Source: Numida meleagris (taxonomy: Eukaryota; Chordata; Aves; Galliformes; Numididae). Taken from it: DNA of 64,000 nt. Below, in pieces: positions 1 through 12,783 of the stretch. The translations under genes were made by a program, and so were the position numbers. Location of the stretch: NCBI RefSeq assembly GCF_002078875.1, contig NC_034438.1:13749101-13813100 (forward strand). Reading direction: 5' to 3'. The notes beneath the pieces are model-generated. The model saw only the letters and a program-made list of their open reading frames with translations, was not told where the DNA came from and searched no databases. Position 1 is the first letter of the stretch. Every line of letters starts with the position of its first letter.

Positions 1-126
1 AAGGAATATGTTAACAGAAAGGAATATGTTAACAGAAAGGAATATGTTAACAGAAAGGAATATGTTAACAGAAAGGAATATGTTAACAGAAAGGAATATT
101 CTAACAGAATATTCTAACAGAAAGGA
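1..126. repeat. 18-bp tandem repeat array at window edge
   Basis: About five near-perfect copies of an 18-base unit (ATGTTAACAGAAAGGAAT, containing the HpaI site GTTAAC) run from the window edge to about 96, followed by diverged partial copies in which GTTAAC becomes TCTAAC. Because 18 is a multiple of three, the array reads open as a hexapeptide repeat, but it is a minisatellite rather than a gene. The left end is cut by the window. Confidence 0.9.
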
Positions 127-3100
127 ACTGAAAACTTGTAACCTGTACTTACACCAAACATCCTTTCAGGTTTTTTTTTTTTTAGGGTTATCAAACTCCT
201 CAGGATATTTTCTATCTAATAATTACATTCTTATATAGGCTTCAATTTTTAACCTCATTGCAGAACATGGCTGCAGAAACTGCCCGGTACCCTGCTGAAA
301 TTACTGCCCATATCTATTATTTTACTAACAGTCATCTTAAATGAACAATGAAGAATCAGTAAAATGTATCACAATATTTATTTTACTGTTCTTAAGTCAG
401 TGTTTTTTTGTGAGATTGTGCAATCTATAGAGCTTTATACTTACAGGTATAGTTAATGACCTGGAGGCAGTCCCAGAGTGGAGGGGGCCGCTGCGCTGGT
501 TATAGGGTGGGAGCACACAGTATGCAAGGAGGAGCTGAAGGTACTGGGTCTGTTTTCCATTACCTACAGGAACTTTTATGGACACACCTGTTTCTTCCCT
601 GAGGTATCTGCAAAAGAGCAAGGGAAGGTGGTCAGATAAGAGTGGCTGCAGGATCTCCATCTCTGGTGATACGCAAAACAGGAGAGGGCAAAGTCCAAAG
701 TGGCCTTATCTGGCTTCAAATATGGCTCTGCTTTGCATATGAGATTGGACTAAATGACACCCAGAGGTCCCTCCTAGCCTAAATTATTCTGACGTTCTCA
801 TAAATACCTGCACCTGTCTTAGTTTCTGACTGGCAACACAAATGACATGCCATCCTTTTACCTAGGAAGCCTTCATGTGCTTTGCCCTGCCTCTGAAACC
901 CTCACTTACTGTGCTGGGGGAAAGAGTGGTGGACAGCAAACAGAGAAAACACTCGGTTGCTTTAACTTTGGCCTCCGTTTAATCCTCTTTTTTTATTTAA
1001 TTATTTTTAGGACAGAAGCCATATCTACCTTTTTTCTTTTTTTAATTCTTTACTATTTCTGTTACAGATGTGGTAACATTTATTTATTATGTCTGACAGT
1101 CCAATTACATCACCTCTTCTGGAAGTACTGGGATACTGAATATTCTTTTCTTACAGTGTTCGACATCCTGAAGTGTTTACTGTAGTCAAATACTGTATGA
1201 ACTTTTACTGTGGCCATATTTTTTAATTACCCTGTGGTGTGTTCCAGTAAGGTAGAAATCTCACTAAACAGATTTTCAGGCCTTATTTTCTGTACATGTT
1301 TAACATGGAAATTATCACTGTTCTTCTCAGAAATGCTGTATGAATTACACCAAATGGAATATGATCACCTTTCTAAATCTCCTAGAGTAATTGCAAGATA
1401 ATCTGTTTGCTTCACACACTTACTTCTCTAGATTTGTTCAGTTATAATCCATTCTTCATTTGATACATCTAGTGCTGGATAAGTCCCAGTTTTTGAGGGG
1501 GAACAATAAAATGTAGAGAAATTGGCTAGTATTCTCTTATATGAAGACTGTCAAATATGGAAAATAAATGTGTATATAATGGAATGATGCTTGTGCCACC
1601 CCTGATAAAAATGGTCATGTTGATTCTTTTGTCTTAGGATCTGGGGTTTTCTCTGTTCTTAACAAAATTACTGATTGAAAGTAATGGGCAGATGTACAGA
1701 TTTCCCTGTGACATAGACATGGAGATTCCATGTGTAACAGTTTCTGTGCAGAATACCTGGTGGAGCTTGCAGAGTAAGAGAACCTGGCTCTGTTTTTGGA
1801 GTGCTCTTGCACCAGAGAAACAGTGTTGTGTGCTTCTCCACATTTCCAAGATTTCCAATGATAGAATGGCTATAGGAAGTGTGGATTGAATTTGCCTCTT
1901 TCTGCTGAAGTGTTCTCTGTTGCTTCTGATTCACCTGGGAGTTGTATTTCACTGTGTCTGTGACAGCGTGCTCAGATTTTTATACTCCTCTGAGAATTCT
2001 CAACTTTGGGTATATGTGCTAAGTAGGAATGCACTTGCACTTCGGAACTAAAATTCCCAAAGCCTCTGACATCACATTTTGCTTAGGCTCTCCTAGCACC
2101 TAGCACTGACAGACCTGGTCGTGTTGCCCACAAAGCACGTCTGAGCATGCTCTGTCCCAGTACTGCAGAGGTGAAGCTGAGTTTCTCTCAGCAGTTACAG
2201 CCAGCTGCTGTGGGCTGGGAGGGGGCCAAGGCCTGGAGCTGAGAGCAGGAAGCCTGCCTCTTGTGCGTGTTCAGTGACCTCCACGCTGGTGCCAAGACTG
2301 CCTGGAGGAGGGAATAGGTTCAGGTTTAGTGGGGACGGGAGCTGAACTGGGGGAAAGGGATATGGGCAAGGGCTGAATTCATGCTGTTGTCTATGCAAGA
2401 CTTAAAATAATCTCAGTGGCCCAGTAGATGCCTATCTGTGCTACTTACCTGCTGTGGGATGGGGTCCAGCTCTCTGGGCAGCCTCTGCCTGTTCTGGTAT
2501 AATTGTGCAAATGTTGCCTAAAAGTGGCCTGACATTGCATAACACGAGGGCAGATGAGATAGGACAGGTCCAGAGCTCACATCCACCTGATTACAAGAGA
2601 CATGCAGCCCTGCATTCAGGGGCATGCTGCGGTACAGGGCCCAGGGGTGATGTAAATGCAGTCCAAGGAACTCTTGTCAGGCTGGTTTAGACTGAATGGA
2701 AGAGAAAGAAACTGAAGCAAGGAAAGAAAAGAAGAGGGTTGTCTGAATGGCAAAAGTGGAACTGCACAGATCCCTTGAAGATGGTCTCTTGGTAAGGACA
2801 AGAAATCAAGCAAATAAGGCTAGGTTTGTGATGCTGAGACACAAAGGTTCTTGACAGCAAAGAAATGTGCAGAAAAGCCCCTATAAGCTCTGCAGCCTGC
2901 TTTCCTCCAGAGGCAGCCTGCTGCTTCATACTGGATAGATGCAGATCTCACTGGCGAAGTGCATGACCAAGCCAGCTATTGAGTGCCAGCAAATAGGCCT
3001 CTCCCATCCAGACAGTATTGTTGGAATTGGCATTCAGTCAGGTTGGCTCGTATTTATTACATATTTTCTCCCTCTATACATACATCCTTTTTTTACTGGG

Positions 3101-6100
3101 CACTAGAGCTGCAGAAAGAAAACATGAGTCTTCTCTTGACTGAGATTCATCTATGCGCTGTACAAGAAGTACACCATTAGGTGCAGCAAATCAGCATTTT
3201 AAGGCAATAGAAAAGGAACGTTTTATTTCATTTCTTTTCTCAGTTTAATCTGAAGGGGCCAGTACTACATATTTCAGAGAGGCCCATGGGTGCTTTAGCT
3301 AGGTACACTCTGTCTAGCATGAGTAAGTACGGTAGAGCCAGTCCCACCCTCTGTTAGGTTCGTAATGAAGTTGTATCTTTTCAGTGCAAGTGATAGGACA
3401 TTAATTGCCTGGGATACTCTGTGATCTTGACATTTTTAATTAAGATCCTGGTTTTCTAAAAAGCTGTTGAAATGTTACTGTCTATTCAGTATATCTTTGA
3501 TGTGAACTTAAAACATGGTTTTCATAGAAGAAATTGCCATTGTCTGTGTCAACAAAAGGTTTCTCAGCAGGATGCCTGTGACAAAAAGTAAATCCATTTA
3601 TAAACTGTAACAAATGGCTAAATGCATTATACAAAGCTTTTAGAAAGGATGACAAGGATTCCATGGCAGCAGTTTGAAGGCAACTCTGTCATAGTTTGGG
3701 GACTTAATACTTGTCATTGCTAAGACTTACAGAGTGCATTTGTTATGTTACTGTTGCAGTCCCATAATATGCTTTGGTAGTGCTCAGGGTCACAAAAGGA
3801 AGCTGTAATTTTCACAAGCCCTTTTGGACTTCAACAGAATTCACTTAAATATTCACCAGAATGTTCTTTCTGGCTTTTTAGGTCGTCAGGTTCTGTTGTG
3901 TCAATAGCAAAAGCTCAGTGTTCCCTGTGGAGCAGGCAGCACAATTGTGGGATGAGCCCTAATTATACTACTTCAAGATGCCACTGTAGATCCCTTAGCA
4001 AATCTTTTTTTTTTGGTGCTGGATTGAGCTATAGGAGCTGTTTTCCCTCCTGCTACCACGCAAGGTTAGCTGGGAGCTTGTATCCCAAACAGAAAACAAA
4101 GCCACGTCACAGGGTTGTGTTTGGATCTGTCACTGTGCTGCTGGCAGCTGTCACAGTTGCCTCCCATGGATGCTCAGTGCCCTGTGCTGCATCCTGCCTT
4201 CACACAACAGAAACAAAGCAGCCCAGAATGGCAGAACTCAGAACTACCGCAAAGAAGGGTGGGATGTCAAAGGGAGAAGGAACAAAAATATGTGCAGAGG
4301 GAAGGCACCTGGAGAAAGGAGAAACATAGACAGAGAGCTCATCAGTGGAAGCAAAGAGCTCAGGGAAGGAAAGAGGGGACATGAAAGGGCAATAAAAAAA
4401 GAAGGAAATACCAAATGCAGAATGATTTCTGTCACTAGGTTCAGTAATAAAATCTGCGGTCCTCAAGTGCTCTGATGAAACATGAAAGGGAATTTGTTCT
4501 CTGCTCTTGCCAACACATGCATTTTCTTTTTGCAAACCAAACTTTAAAATCCTAACATTACCTTTTTTTTTAATCTTTTTTTGACTTTTTCTTTCCTAAG
4601 CATTTAGCAGTGTGCTCTGTTTGCACTGCAGCGTATGAAAGTTGATTGTGCTCTTGGAATCAGTTATTCTAATCATCACACAGGCTGCAGGATACCATGT
4701 ATTTGATTTCTCAGAGTTTGAAATGAGAGACATCTTTGGCTCTTCTCATGGCTTACAGGCATACAAGTGTCACCATTGCCTTTTGCTTAGCGCTCCTGCT
4801 TGCAAACCGATCGTGCTTTTAGTGACTCATTCCCAAAATGTATGCATTTTCCATCTTATTTTTGCATGGTGTAGAAGTCACACAGAGAGTTAATGCTGCA
4901 TGAACTGCTCCATGAAATTTACAAGGGAGGAAAAAAAAGACCGTAACGTGCGGGTGTCAGCAGGAGGTCTCTCAACAAATAAATCTTTTTCTATCTGTCG
5001 CTGGCTACAATCTCAGCAGCGAAGTACATGGCATAAGTTCAGGAATATTCTGTCCTTTCAGTTCTTCAAGGCACTGTTGCCTTTCTCAGCTATGCCTGGG
5101 AAGCAAGCTAAAAGCCACCATAAATGCTGTACATATATTTTGGTAACTGAGAAATAAATAGAGAAGTTCTGTGTACGAGATTAGGTGTATCGGTTCTCTT
5201 GGTACTAAACCAAGTACATAATTAAGCTGCCTAAACTTTATCAGTTTGGTGTATCTTCCCCTATGGCATTCAGCTCTTCTCTTCAAAAAAATAATAAGAA
5301 AGAAACTGCTTCATGGGTACCCCAAACAGTTGCTGTGATTTTGATCATCCACTGCTTGGCTATGCTCCCAAAGTGGTGTTTACATAGTGACGTGCGGGTA
5401 AGCCTGAGAGGGTGTTATTTACAGGCAGAAGGCTTAGGGTCAAGTTCAAGGAAGAGGGCAGGACTTGGCAGCTTTCTAAACCATTAATTTAATGCTATTC
5501 TTGCTATACTCTTCTGTCTGAGCTTTCCATATACCTGTGTCCATGATGTCTACATAGGCTCCTGCCCTGTGCACTGTACTGGCTTTGTCGGAGGTCAGCT
5601 CCACTGCAGGACCCACACAGTGCCACTCGGCGAGGGCAGAGCAGGGCACAAAGAGCTCCATCATGCAACTCTGGTGCTGCAAATGTGACAACAGCTGTTT
5701 GAAAACAGTTCCAGGCTTTCTGCACTGGTCATGGGTAATGAGTCTGTGGCTTACTTTCTGCAAGGTAGCATTAGAAATATTCCTCTCTTCATTTAAGCAC
5801 TTGGAAGTTCCTGTATGTCAGAAGCAACTGATACTTCAATCTGCTCCTCAGTTAACACTGAACACTTTTTTGAGAAAAAAGGATCCTGACTTGAGCTCGA
5901 AATATTTGCTGAGTGATTTCTAAAAGAAGAAAAATTGCAACAACATGTTTGATTTATCGTTTGGTGAGATGTAGCAGACACTTTCTGGGCCAGGTGTAGA
6001 TTAACCTGTCAGCATTTTGCCACTGTCGTAGGAATTTCCAACATGTGCCACCATGTTATGTGCCTGCAGGATTTGAAAGAGATGATTCCTGGTTTTGGCT

Positions 6101-7276
6101 TTCCAGCTCAGGTAACATCAGGAACGTTTTGCCGAAAGACTGAAACCTAAACTGACATACAATAGCATGAAATAAGCAGTCCCTTTAATAAAAGTGATAG
6201 GTATATCTGCACATCGTGTAATAAAAATGTGCTCCTTGCAAGGGATGAGTGCAACTTTAGGCAGAAATCTGTGTACAGTCAGTGCATTATGTCGTTAAGG
6301 CAGATGTCCACCAGAAAATGGCATGTTTATAATTGAAAAGCTGTTTTTGAAATGAAGAACACCATAGTCTGTAGCATGAGTGAATTGTTTTCTCCAAGCT
6401 GCTTCAAAAAGCTGAACTGTTTTGGCTGCTGCTTTCCATAAAAGGCAGGTGCCTAACATGAAGGTATTCACCTGAATGAGTAATTATAGCAAAGAAGATG
6501 AAAATGAATACCAGATTTTCTAGTGGACTGTGTAAAGGAAGACTTAGCAGATGGCGTTGTTAGCTCTACCACTGATGTACAATTTATCATGACATGTTTC
6601 TGGCATCTTATATCTCTGTTCTGTCATGCAAACACTGCGTACCCACCCTCACTACTCTTTCCATATTCCAGCAGCTTTTCTCTCTTATGCTGAGATAATG
6701 TCTAAGAAATTGTGGAGGTTTTTGAACTTGGTTTTCCACGTAAAACTGTAATTTTTTATCCTTTAACATGCGGTGATTTGATTTGGATGATGAACTCAAG
6801 CTTCATCATACAGAAATGAACATGGAAATCTTGCACGGTGTACTTTGATATTTCCTGTATTCCTTGGTTACTGTTTTTGGAACAGTTTATACTTTGAAAC
6901 TCATTTTTTTAACAATAATTTGACATTTCTGTTTCTTCTTGCTAGTAGAACTAAAAAGATTAGAGAAAAAAATATAAAATATGAGTGTTAAAAAATATAC
7001 CTTCAATTTTTCAAACTAAAAGTGAAGCTGGATAGAAGGCTTGTACAGTACTTCATGCTATTCTTATTTCCTAAAACTGTTTGCTCCTCATTAATGAATG
7101 CCTGTCTCACAATTGTTTGAGCCAGTTATATCATCAGCACAGAGATGTTATCCAAAATTTCAGCTTCTTAGCATTAGAAATTCCTCTTCATAAATCCAGG
7201 TATGGCAAGTGCAGACTTTAGAAGCTAATTTGTCTTTGATCCTCATTCCTGCTGCAAGAGTCACGTTACATGTCAG
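127..7276. other. AT-rich sequence without recognised genes (probable GHR intron)
   Basis: No exon with splice sites and family similarity was found on either strand. A weak CR1 3'-end remnant on the + strand is visible around 742-792. A moderately GC-rich patch lies at about 2100-2350. Open frames of 60-140 codons here look like chance. Confidence 0.6.
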
Positions 7277-7447
7277 GCTGCCCAGAGGGGCTGTGGAGTC
7301 TCCTTCTCTGGAGATACTCAGAACCTACCTGGACACTTTTCTGTGTAACCTACTGTAGGGAACCTGCTTTAGCAGGGGTTTAGACTAGATGATCTCCAGA
7401 GGTCACTACCAGCCTCTACAATTCCATGATTCTGTGTGATTCTGTGT
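7277..7447 (+). mobile_element. CR1 LINE 3'-end fragment
   Basis: The sequence begins with the typical ggctgcccagaggggctgtgg of the CR1 ORF2 end and 3' UTR, continues through ctagatgatctccagaggtc, and ends with the octamer-like tail (ccatgattctgtgtgattctgtg). Severely 5' truncated, as most CR1 copies are. Confidence 0.85.
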
Positions 7448-8390
7448 CAAGACAAGAAACTGACTCAGGATTTACTTGAACCTCTTACTTCATGGTACCT
7501 GTCTGCGCATCATTTTAATGCTGTATAGAATCACTGGCACTCAATTTCAAACATCTCTTAAGAGAAAGGTGTTTTTTTTTTTCTAAAACAAGCACTTACT
7601 GCCACTGAAAGAAAGAGTTTCATCCATGCTTGATGCTGGTTCCCAAACTTTCACTGTTTCTTGCACAGGCTGGCACAAGCCTCCTTGCAGTCATACAGGA
7701 GGTTGTTCTGGGGAGCTGGTTTGGCTAGAAAATAATCTCTTTTTTCCCCCAGTATCAGCTCTCAGCTGCCTCTCTTCACCAGTCCAGTGTGCTGCACCAT
7801 AATACAGGCTGTTAGAGCAGGAGGGAGCAAGCAGCCTGGGAGTCTGCTTCTTCCAGGCAGCACTGCTGGTTGCATCTGCCAAAGGAGTTCCTGGGACTGC
7901 AGTCAGTGAGAGATGAGTGTCTCCAGAAGGCAGCTCAGTGTACCTTCACTGCTTCCCTGGAGGCATCCATTAAGCTGTCCAAGTTAGAAGCCAAGAATCC
8001 ATGTCTTTGTGCCCATAAAGCATGCCAAAGAGCCCAGGGAAAAGTAAAGTGGAAGAGCCCACCCCAAACAAGGAAGGCTTTGAGGCAGTGAGGCCTGTCT
8101 CCTTAGCAGCCTGGGAAACATTCGCTGAGTGGAGTTTTGACAACATCGTGTTGGGATTATTGAAGAACATATGCCAGGTTTATTTGCAGAGATGAGACGA
8201 AACAGACCACAAGGGAAGATTTCCTGCACTTCCTTGTTCTGGTATTAGAAGAAAATCCACAAAGAGATTATCTAACCTGTAGCTACTGTTTAATGCAAAT
8301 GTATTATTTTAGTACATGGTTTAATTTACTGTCTAAGTTTCTTAGCTATATCTTGATGCGTTCAAGGAAATCTGAAGTCTGTGACAGCAC
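7448..8390. other. No recognised feature
   Basis: Intervening sequence between two CR1 remnants with a T-rich run near 7570. Nothing supportable as an exon was seen. Confidence 0.5.
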
Positions 8391-8443
8391 TGAAACTAGA
8401 TGATCTTTAAGGTCCCTTCCAACCCAAACCATTCTGGGATTCT
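8391..8443 (+). mobile_element. CR1 LINE 3'-terminal remnant
   Basis: Only the last about 50 bases remain: ctagatgatctttaaggtcc, then ttccaaccc and a terminal attctgggattct. It is diagnostic of the CR1 3' end in + orientation. Confidence 0.75.
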
Positions 8444-11400
8444 CTGCATCCTTCATGGGCAACAAAGTGACCAAAACTCTTGAGTAAGGTCAGTGTAAAT
8501 GGCATTCTTTGGAGCCTGACAGAAAATAAAACTTTATCAGGTAGTTGTATCAAAACTTATTGCTGGAGCCTTAAGTGCTACGAGGGCTTTGCAAGCTGTG
8601 GATTGTACTTGCACCACTGATTTTGTGTTTGCATTGCCTGAGAGCAGCAGTGTTTGGTGAGAGCCATTGCAGAGCCATTCCTTGCCACAGTATGCTGCTG
8701 CGCAGGGAACTGGATTCAACATACTTCACAGTACGAGTCAGCTGGGCATCCTCTCTTCTCACACTTGTTCCCATTTACCTTTCATTGTGTCATTTCGAGA
8801 CTGTTACCAAGACGAAGCATGTAAAGAGTGTGTCTTCTTTTTCCTCCATGTCCAGAAGTCATAGCATCTTTTGGCTGACTGATAAGACAGGAAGCAGGGA
8901 GAGAAGTAATGTACAGAGGAAATTTTCTGTGTCAGCAGCACATCCTCTGACTTTGCAGCAGTCACTCATGTTTATTATATGACTCTTCTGTCTCTGGGAG
9001 GAAGTATGAGCTTAAATATTACATACTATATCCAGGATCACTGCCAGATATATCTATTCAGTGATTTTTTTTTTAACTAAGCTGGTTTGTATTTCAGCTC
9101 TTTGTTGTTTCTAGAAAGATTAATTTGATAAAGAGAGCTGTGTGACTCCCTAGACGCTGTCAGGTGAGATCCATGTTTTGTCAACGTATTCAAAATAAGC
9201 AATTGGGAGAGCATCTGGAGAGAAGATTTTCACATTTCTTAAATTACTGTCTGTTCTACTGTTTCGAAAAAAAATGGTCCATATTGTTTTAATTTTTATT
9301 GTCTTTGGCTTGAGTGTGCTCTGTTAGGTATATGCTTACAAGGTAATCCTATGGCTATCCTAATACCATATCCTGTGCAGACATGACAGAAGTTATTTGC
9401 ATTTATTTCTACAGCGGTCTAGTATGATGATTCTTGTCATTCGACATCATGTGTTCTTGGACACTGATCTAAACAAGGTGACAGAAACACTGAAGTTTGC
9501 CATAAGCACCGCACTTTGCCAAAGATTTTGATGTTGTCTTGGGCATTAGATGACTCCTGTTGCAGTTTGCCTCTGTAAACTAATCTGTATATGTCTGCTA
9601 CTGCAAACTTTGTGGAGTATTTCAAAGTTAATTGGAAGCAAGCACAACAGCCTGTCAGTCTCTAAGATGAGACAGCTTATGTGCTAACTGAAACATGGGA
9701 ATAGCTACAAGAAAAATCTAAACAGCGTACACATAATGGGACTTGCTGGAAGGTGGTGACCATCAAATAAACCTTGGCCAGATCAAGGAGAGGTAGGTCT
9801 CTCATCCCTGGCATTAAAACCAACTAGACTCTCACACTTTCCATATGGCACCCTGGGATCACTCATCTCTTTCCTCCTGCAGAAACCACAGGATACAATT
9901 GAATACTCAGCAGGTTTTCCCTTTTCATCTTAGTTTTAAGCAAAAACCCAAAAGCCTGGCTATGAAAGGACGGTGCTGCAAGTCACAGGAGGGAACATGC
10001 TGAGAGACTTTCCACTCAGATTTGCAGGCCATAGGTCACGTTCTGTTCTTCACAATACCTTATTTGCCTTGCTAAAGCCAACATGATGCAAGTAGAAGAA
10101 AAATTTGTCTCTAGAGACGCAAACAAGTATCCAAGCTTGAAGTGCTGAGCTAAGCTTTCAGATATCCTGAGGTCAGTTCAATGCTGTTACCAGTATTCAG
10201 TGCTAACGGCCATCTGCTGAAAAGTGTTTTTTAGTGGAAATAATGTTGTTTTGGTAGACTTTTTACTGCAGACATTTCAGGAGACAAAGCCACGTGTTTT
10301 ACAATCTGCAAGGTTAAACTTTAGCAGTTGAAGTAAACCTGCCAGGCTGTTGAGAATAGTTCTGGTCTTGAAATCAGTGATGAAAAGCAAATACTATGGG
10401 CTTTTATTGATGAATTCACTTCTTAGGCATTCCAGTGAGTGCAAATCTGAAATGTTGCAACATGCTCTATCTACATATTGTTTGTTTGCTTTCCACAACC
10501 AGCCTTTTTCTCTATCTTGAGCTTAGTGACATGTTTTACTTCAGCTTTTGCTTTTCTGTTGTGTTTCTTGAATGTCAAGCTTCCACAGGAAAAAAAAAAA
10601 ATTCTTTATCTGTTTTCATTAATAAATAATTTTGTAGCTACCCAGAATCACAATGAGAGAATCTTCTGAAAGAGCCACCATTTGTTTCAGATTAATTTTT
10701 TTTGTGTTATTCACAGCTTGTGCAGGAGCCTAGGCTGGTTCTTAAGGCAAATGCCAATTTGCATACATTTTATTTTCTGCCTTATCTGAAAACCAAGATG
10801 TTACATGTGGCTGAAATACAAAAGAATTTATTGAGCATATTTCAGCTGAATAAATGCATGTGTGCATTTGTGCCTGTAGCAAGGGTTTTCAGTTCCTAGG
10901 CAGGTATATATTGCTGAAATCTTACCTTCTTACTTAGAAATATTTGGTCAGTCTCCTGCTATAGCTTTTGGCTTCTGTAATGATCAGTCAAGTGTTCATT
11001 TCACTAAGTAAGGTATTGTGAGGAGCTGGCATCTCTGGTTCAGTTTATTTTGTGTGCAGACTCTGGTGTGAGCTGTGAAACTGTCTCTCACTGTCCTGAC
11101 TTGGAAGCAGCTCTGAATCTCCAACACTTGAGATCAGCTTGGCACTGAGCAGTGATTCCTCACTGCCTTGGCAACAGTTCTCAGTCTTGCTCCACTTCTT
11201 TGTTTGGTATGAGACAATAAAAAAACATTCCAAAAAGTTTATGTGAGGTGTTTCCCATTGCCATAGCTTGAGTGGAGCATGGGGCAGTAGTGCCTGTCTG
11301 AAGAATTGATGGACAGTTCAGTGGCCCCACAACTTGTGCTGGGCATCAAATAGATGTCTTGGTGCAGAAACATGTGGCACCGGAGCAGCCATCACTGAAA

Positions 11401-11689
11401 GTCAGCAAGAGGAGGCATTCAGATACAGAAAATACAGATCAAACCTGTTTGTCCTGGAAAATAATGAAAATTATCAAAATACTGGTGACATCAAAAATTG
11501 TGACAAAAGGAAAAGACACTTTTAAAAAGAAATATGAAACAGGGAAAATGCATTTTTTGGTCTAGATTTTAGACAAACTTTGCACAAGTTGCCCATCTAA
11601 TGTTTCAATTTTCTAGTAACTCTCCAGTCTTGTTGCCAGAAACTGTCAGTGCATCACGGACAATTCTTGGTACTAATGTAAAATACGCA
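8444..11689. other. AT-rich sequence without recognised genes (probable GHR intron)
   Basis: No repeats or exons I can name. The stretch at 8575-8982 is open for 135 codons but shows no domain, no neighbour support and no family resemblance. Confidence 0.55.
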
Positions 11690-12783
11690 GAATCGTAGAG
11701 TCACAGAATGGTTTGGGCTGGAAGCAGCCTTAAAGACCAGCTAGCTCCAGCTCCCTGCCGTGGACAGGATCAGCTTCCGCTAGATCAGATTGTCCAGGGC
11801 CCCATCCTGCATGGCCTCAAATGCCTCCAGGAAGAGGGCATATGCTGCTTCTCTGGGCAACCTTTTCCAGTGTCTCATCACCTTCGTAGTGAAGGATTTG
11901 TTCCGTTCATCTACTCTAAACCTACCTTCTTTCATTTTAAAACCATTACCCCTTGTTTTGTCACTACACTTCCTGATAAAGAGTCCCTCCCCATCTTTCC
12001 TTAGACACCCACTAGGTACTGAAAGGCTGCCATAAGTTCTCCCTGGAGCCTTCTCTTCTCCAGACTGAACAAGCCCAGCTCCCTCAACTTTTCTTCATAG
12101 GAGAGGTACTCCAGCACTTTGATCATCTTCATGGCCTCCTGTGGACCTTCGCTGACAACACCATGTCTTTCTTGTGCTGGGGTCCCAGACATGGACACAA
12201 TGCTGCACGTGTGGGGCCTCTCAAGGGCAGAACAGAGGGGGATGATCACCTCCCACTCCCTGCTGACCACCCCTCTTTTGGTGCAGCCCAGGACACAGTT
12301 GGCCTTCCGGGCTGCAAGTGCACGTTGCTGGCTTGTGTTTAGTTTTTTATCAGCCAACTCCTCCAAGTCCTCTACTGGGCTGCTCTCTATCCATTCTTTG
12401 CCCAGCCTGTATGCATTTTTGGGATTTCCCTGACCCAGGTGCAGCATCTTGCATGTTGCCTTGTTAAATATCATGAGGTTGTCACGGGCCTACCTCCCAA
12501 GCTTGTCCAAGTCCCTTGGGGTGGCATCCCTTCCCTCCAGCATGTCAACCACATCACTCAACCTGGTGTCATCCATAAACTTGATGAGAGTGCATTCAGT
12601 CCCACTGTCCAAGTCACTGATAAAAATGTTGAACAGCACTGGTCCCAGTACAGGTCTCTGAGGAACACCACCTGTCACTGTTCTCCAGCTAGACTTTGTG
12701 CTGTTACTTTCTGAGTGCAGTGATCCAGACAATTCCTTACCTACTGATTGGTCTGTGCATCAAATCTATGTCTCCCCAATTTA
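11690..12783 (-). mobile_element. CR1 LINE, 5'-truncated, with decayed reverse transcriptase
   Basis: On the minus strand this is the C-terminal third of CR1 ORF2 plus the 3' end. The segment 12490-12732 reads [15 protein letters not shown] and FMDDTRLSD, the reverse transcriptase catalytic region (F-x-D-D box). The segment 12001-12474 continues with CKMLHLGQGNPKNAYRLG and the following CR1 tail domain. The 3' terminus appears on the + strand as agaatcgtagagtcacagaatgg. Frame changes between the two segments and 5' truncation show it is dead. Confidence 0.92.

Noticed and set aside
8..238. Hexapeptide-repeat open frame at the left edge
   Set aside because: Produced entirely by the 18-bp tandem repeat; no gene structure around it.
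3898..4329. 143-codon open frame on the + strand
   Set aside because: No recognisable domain or splice context, overlapping open frames on both strands, and a purine-rich tract that keeps frames open by composition.
8575..8982. 135-codon open frame on the + strand
   Set aside because: No family resemblance and no supporting neighbour; consistent with chance in intronic DNA.
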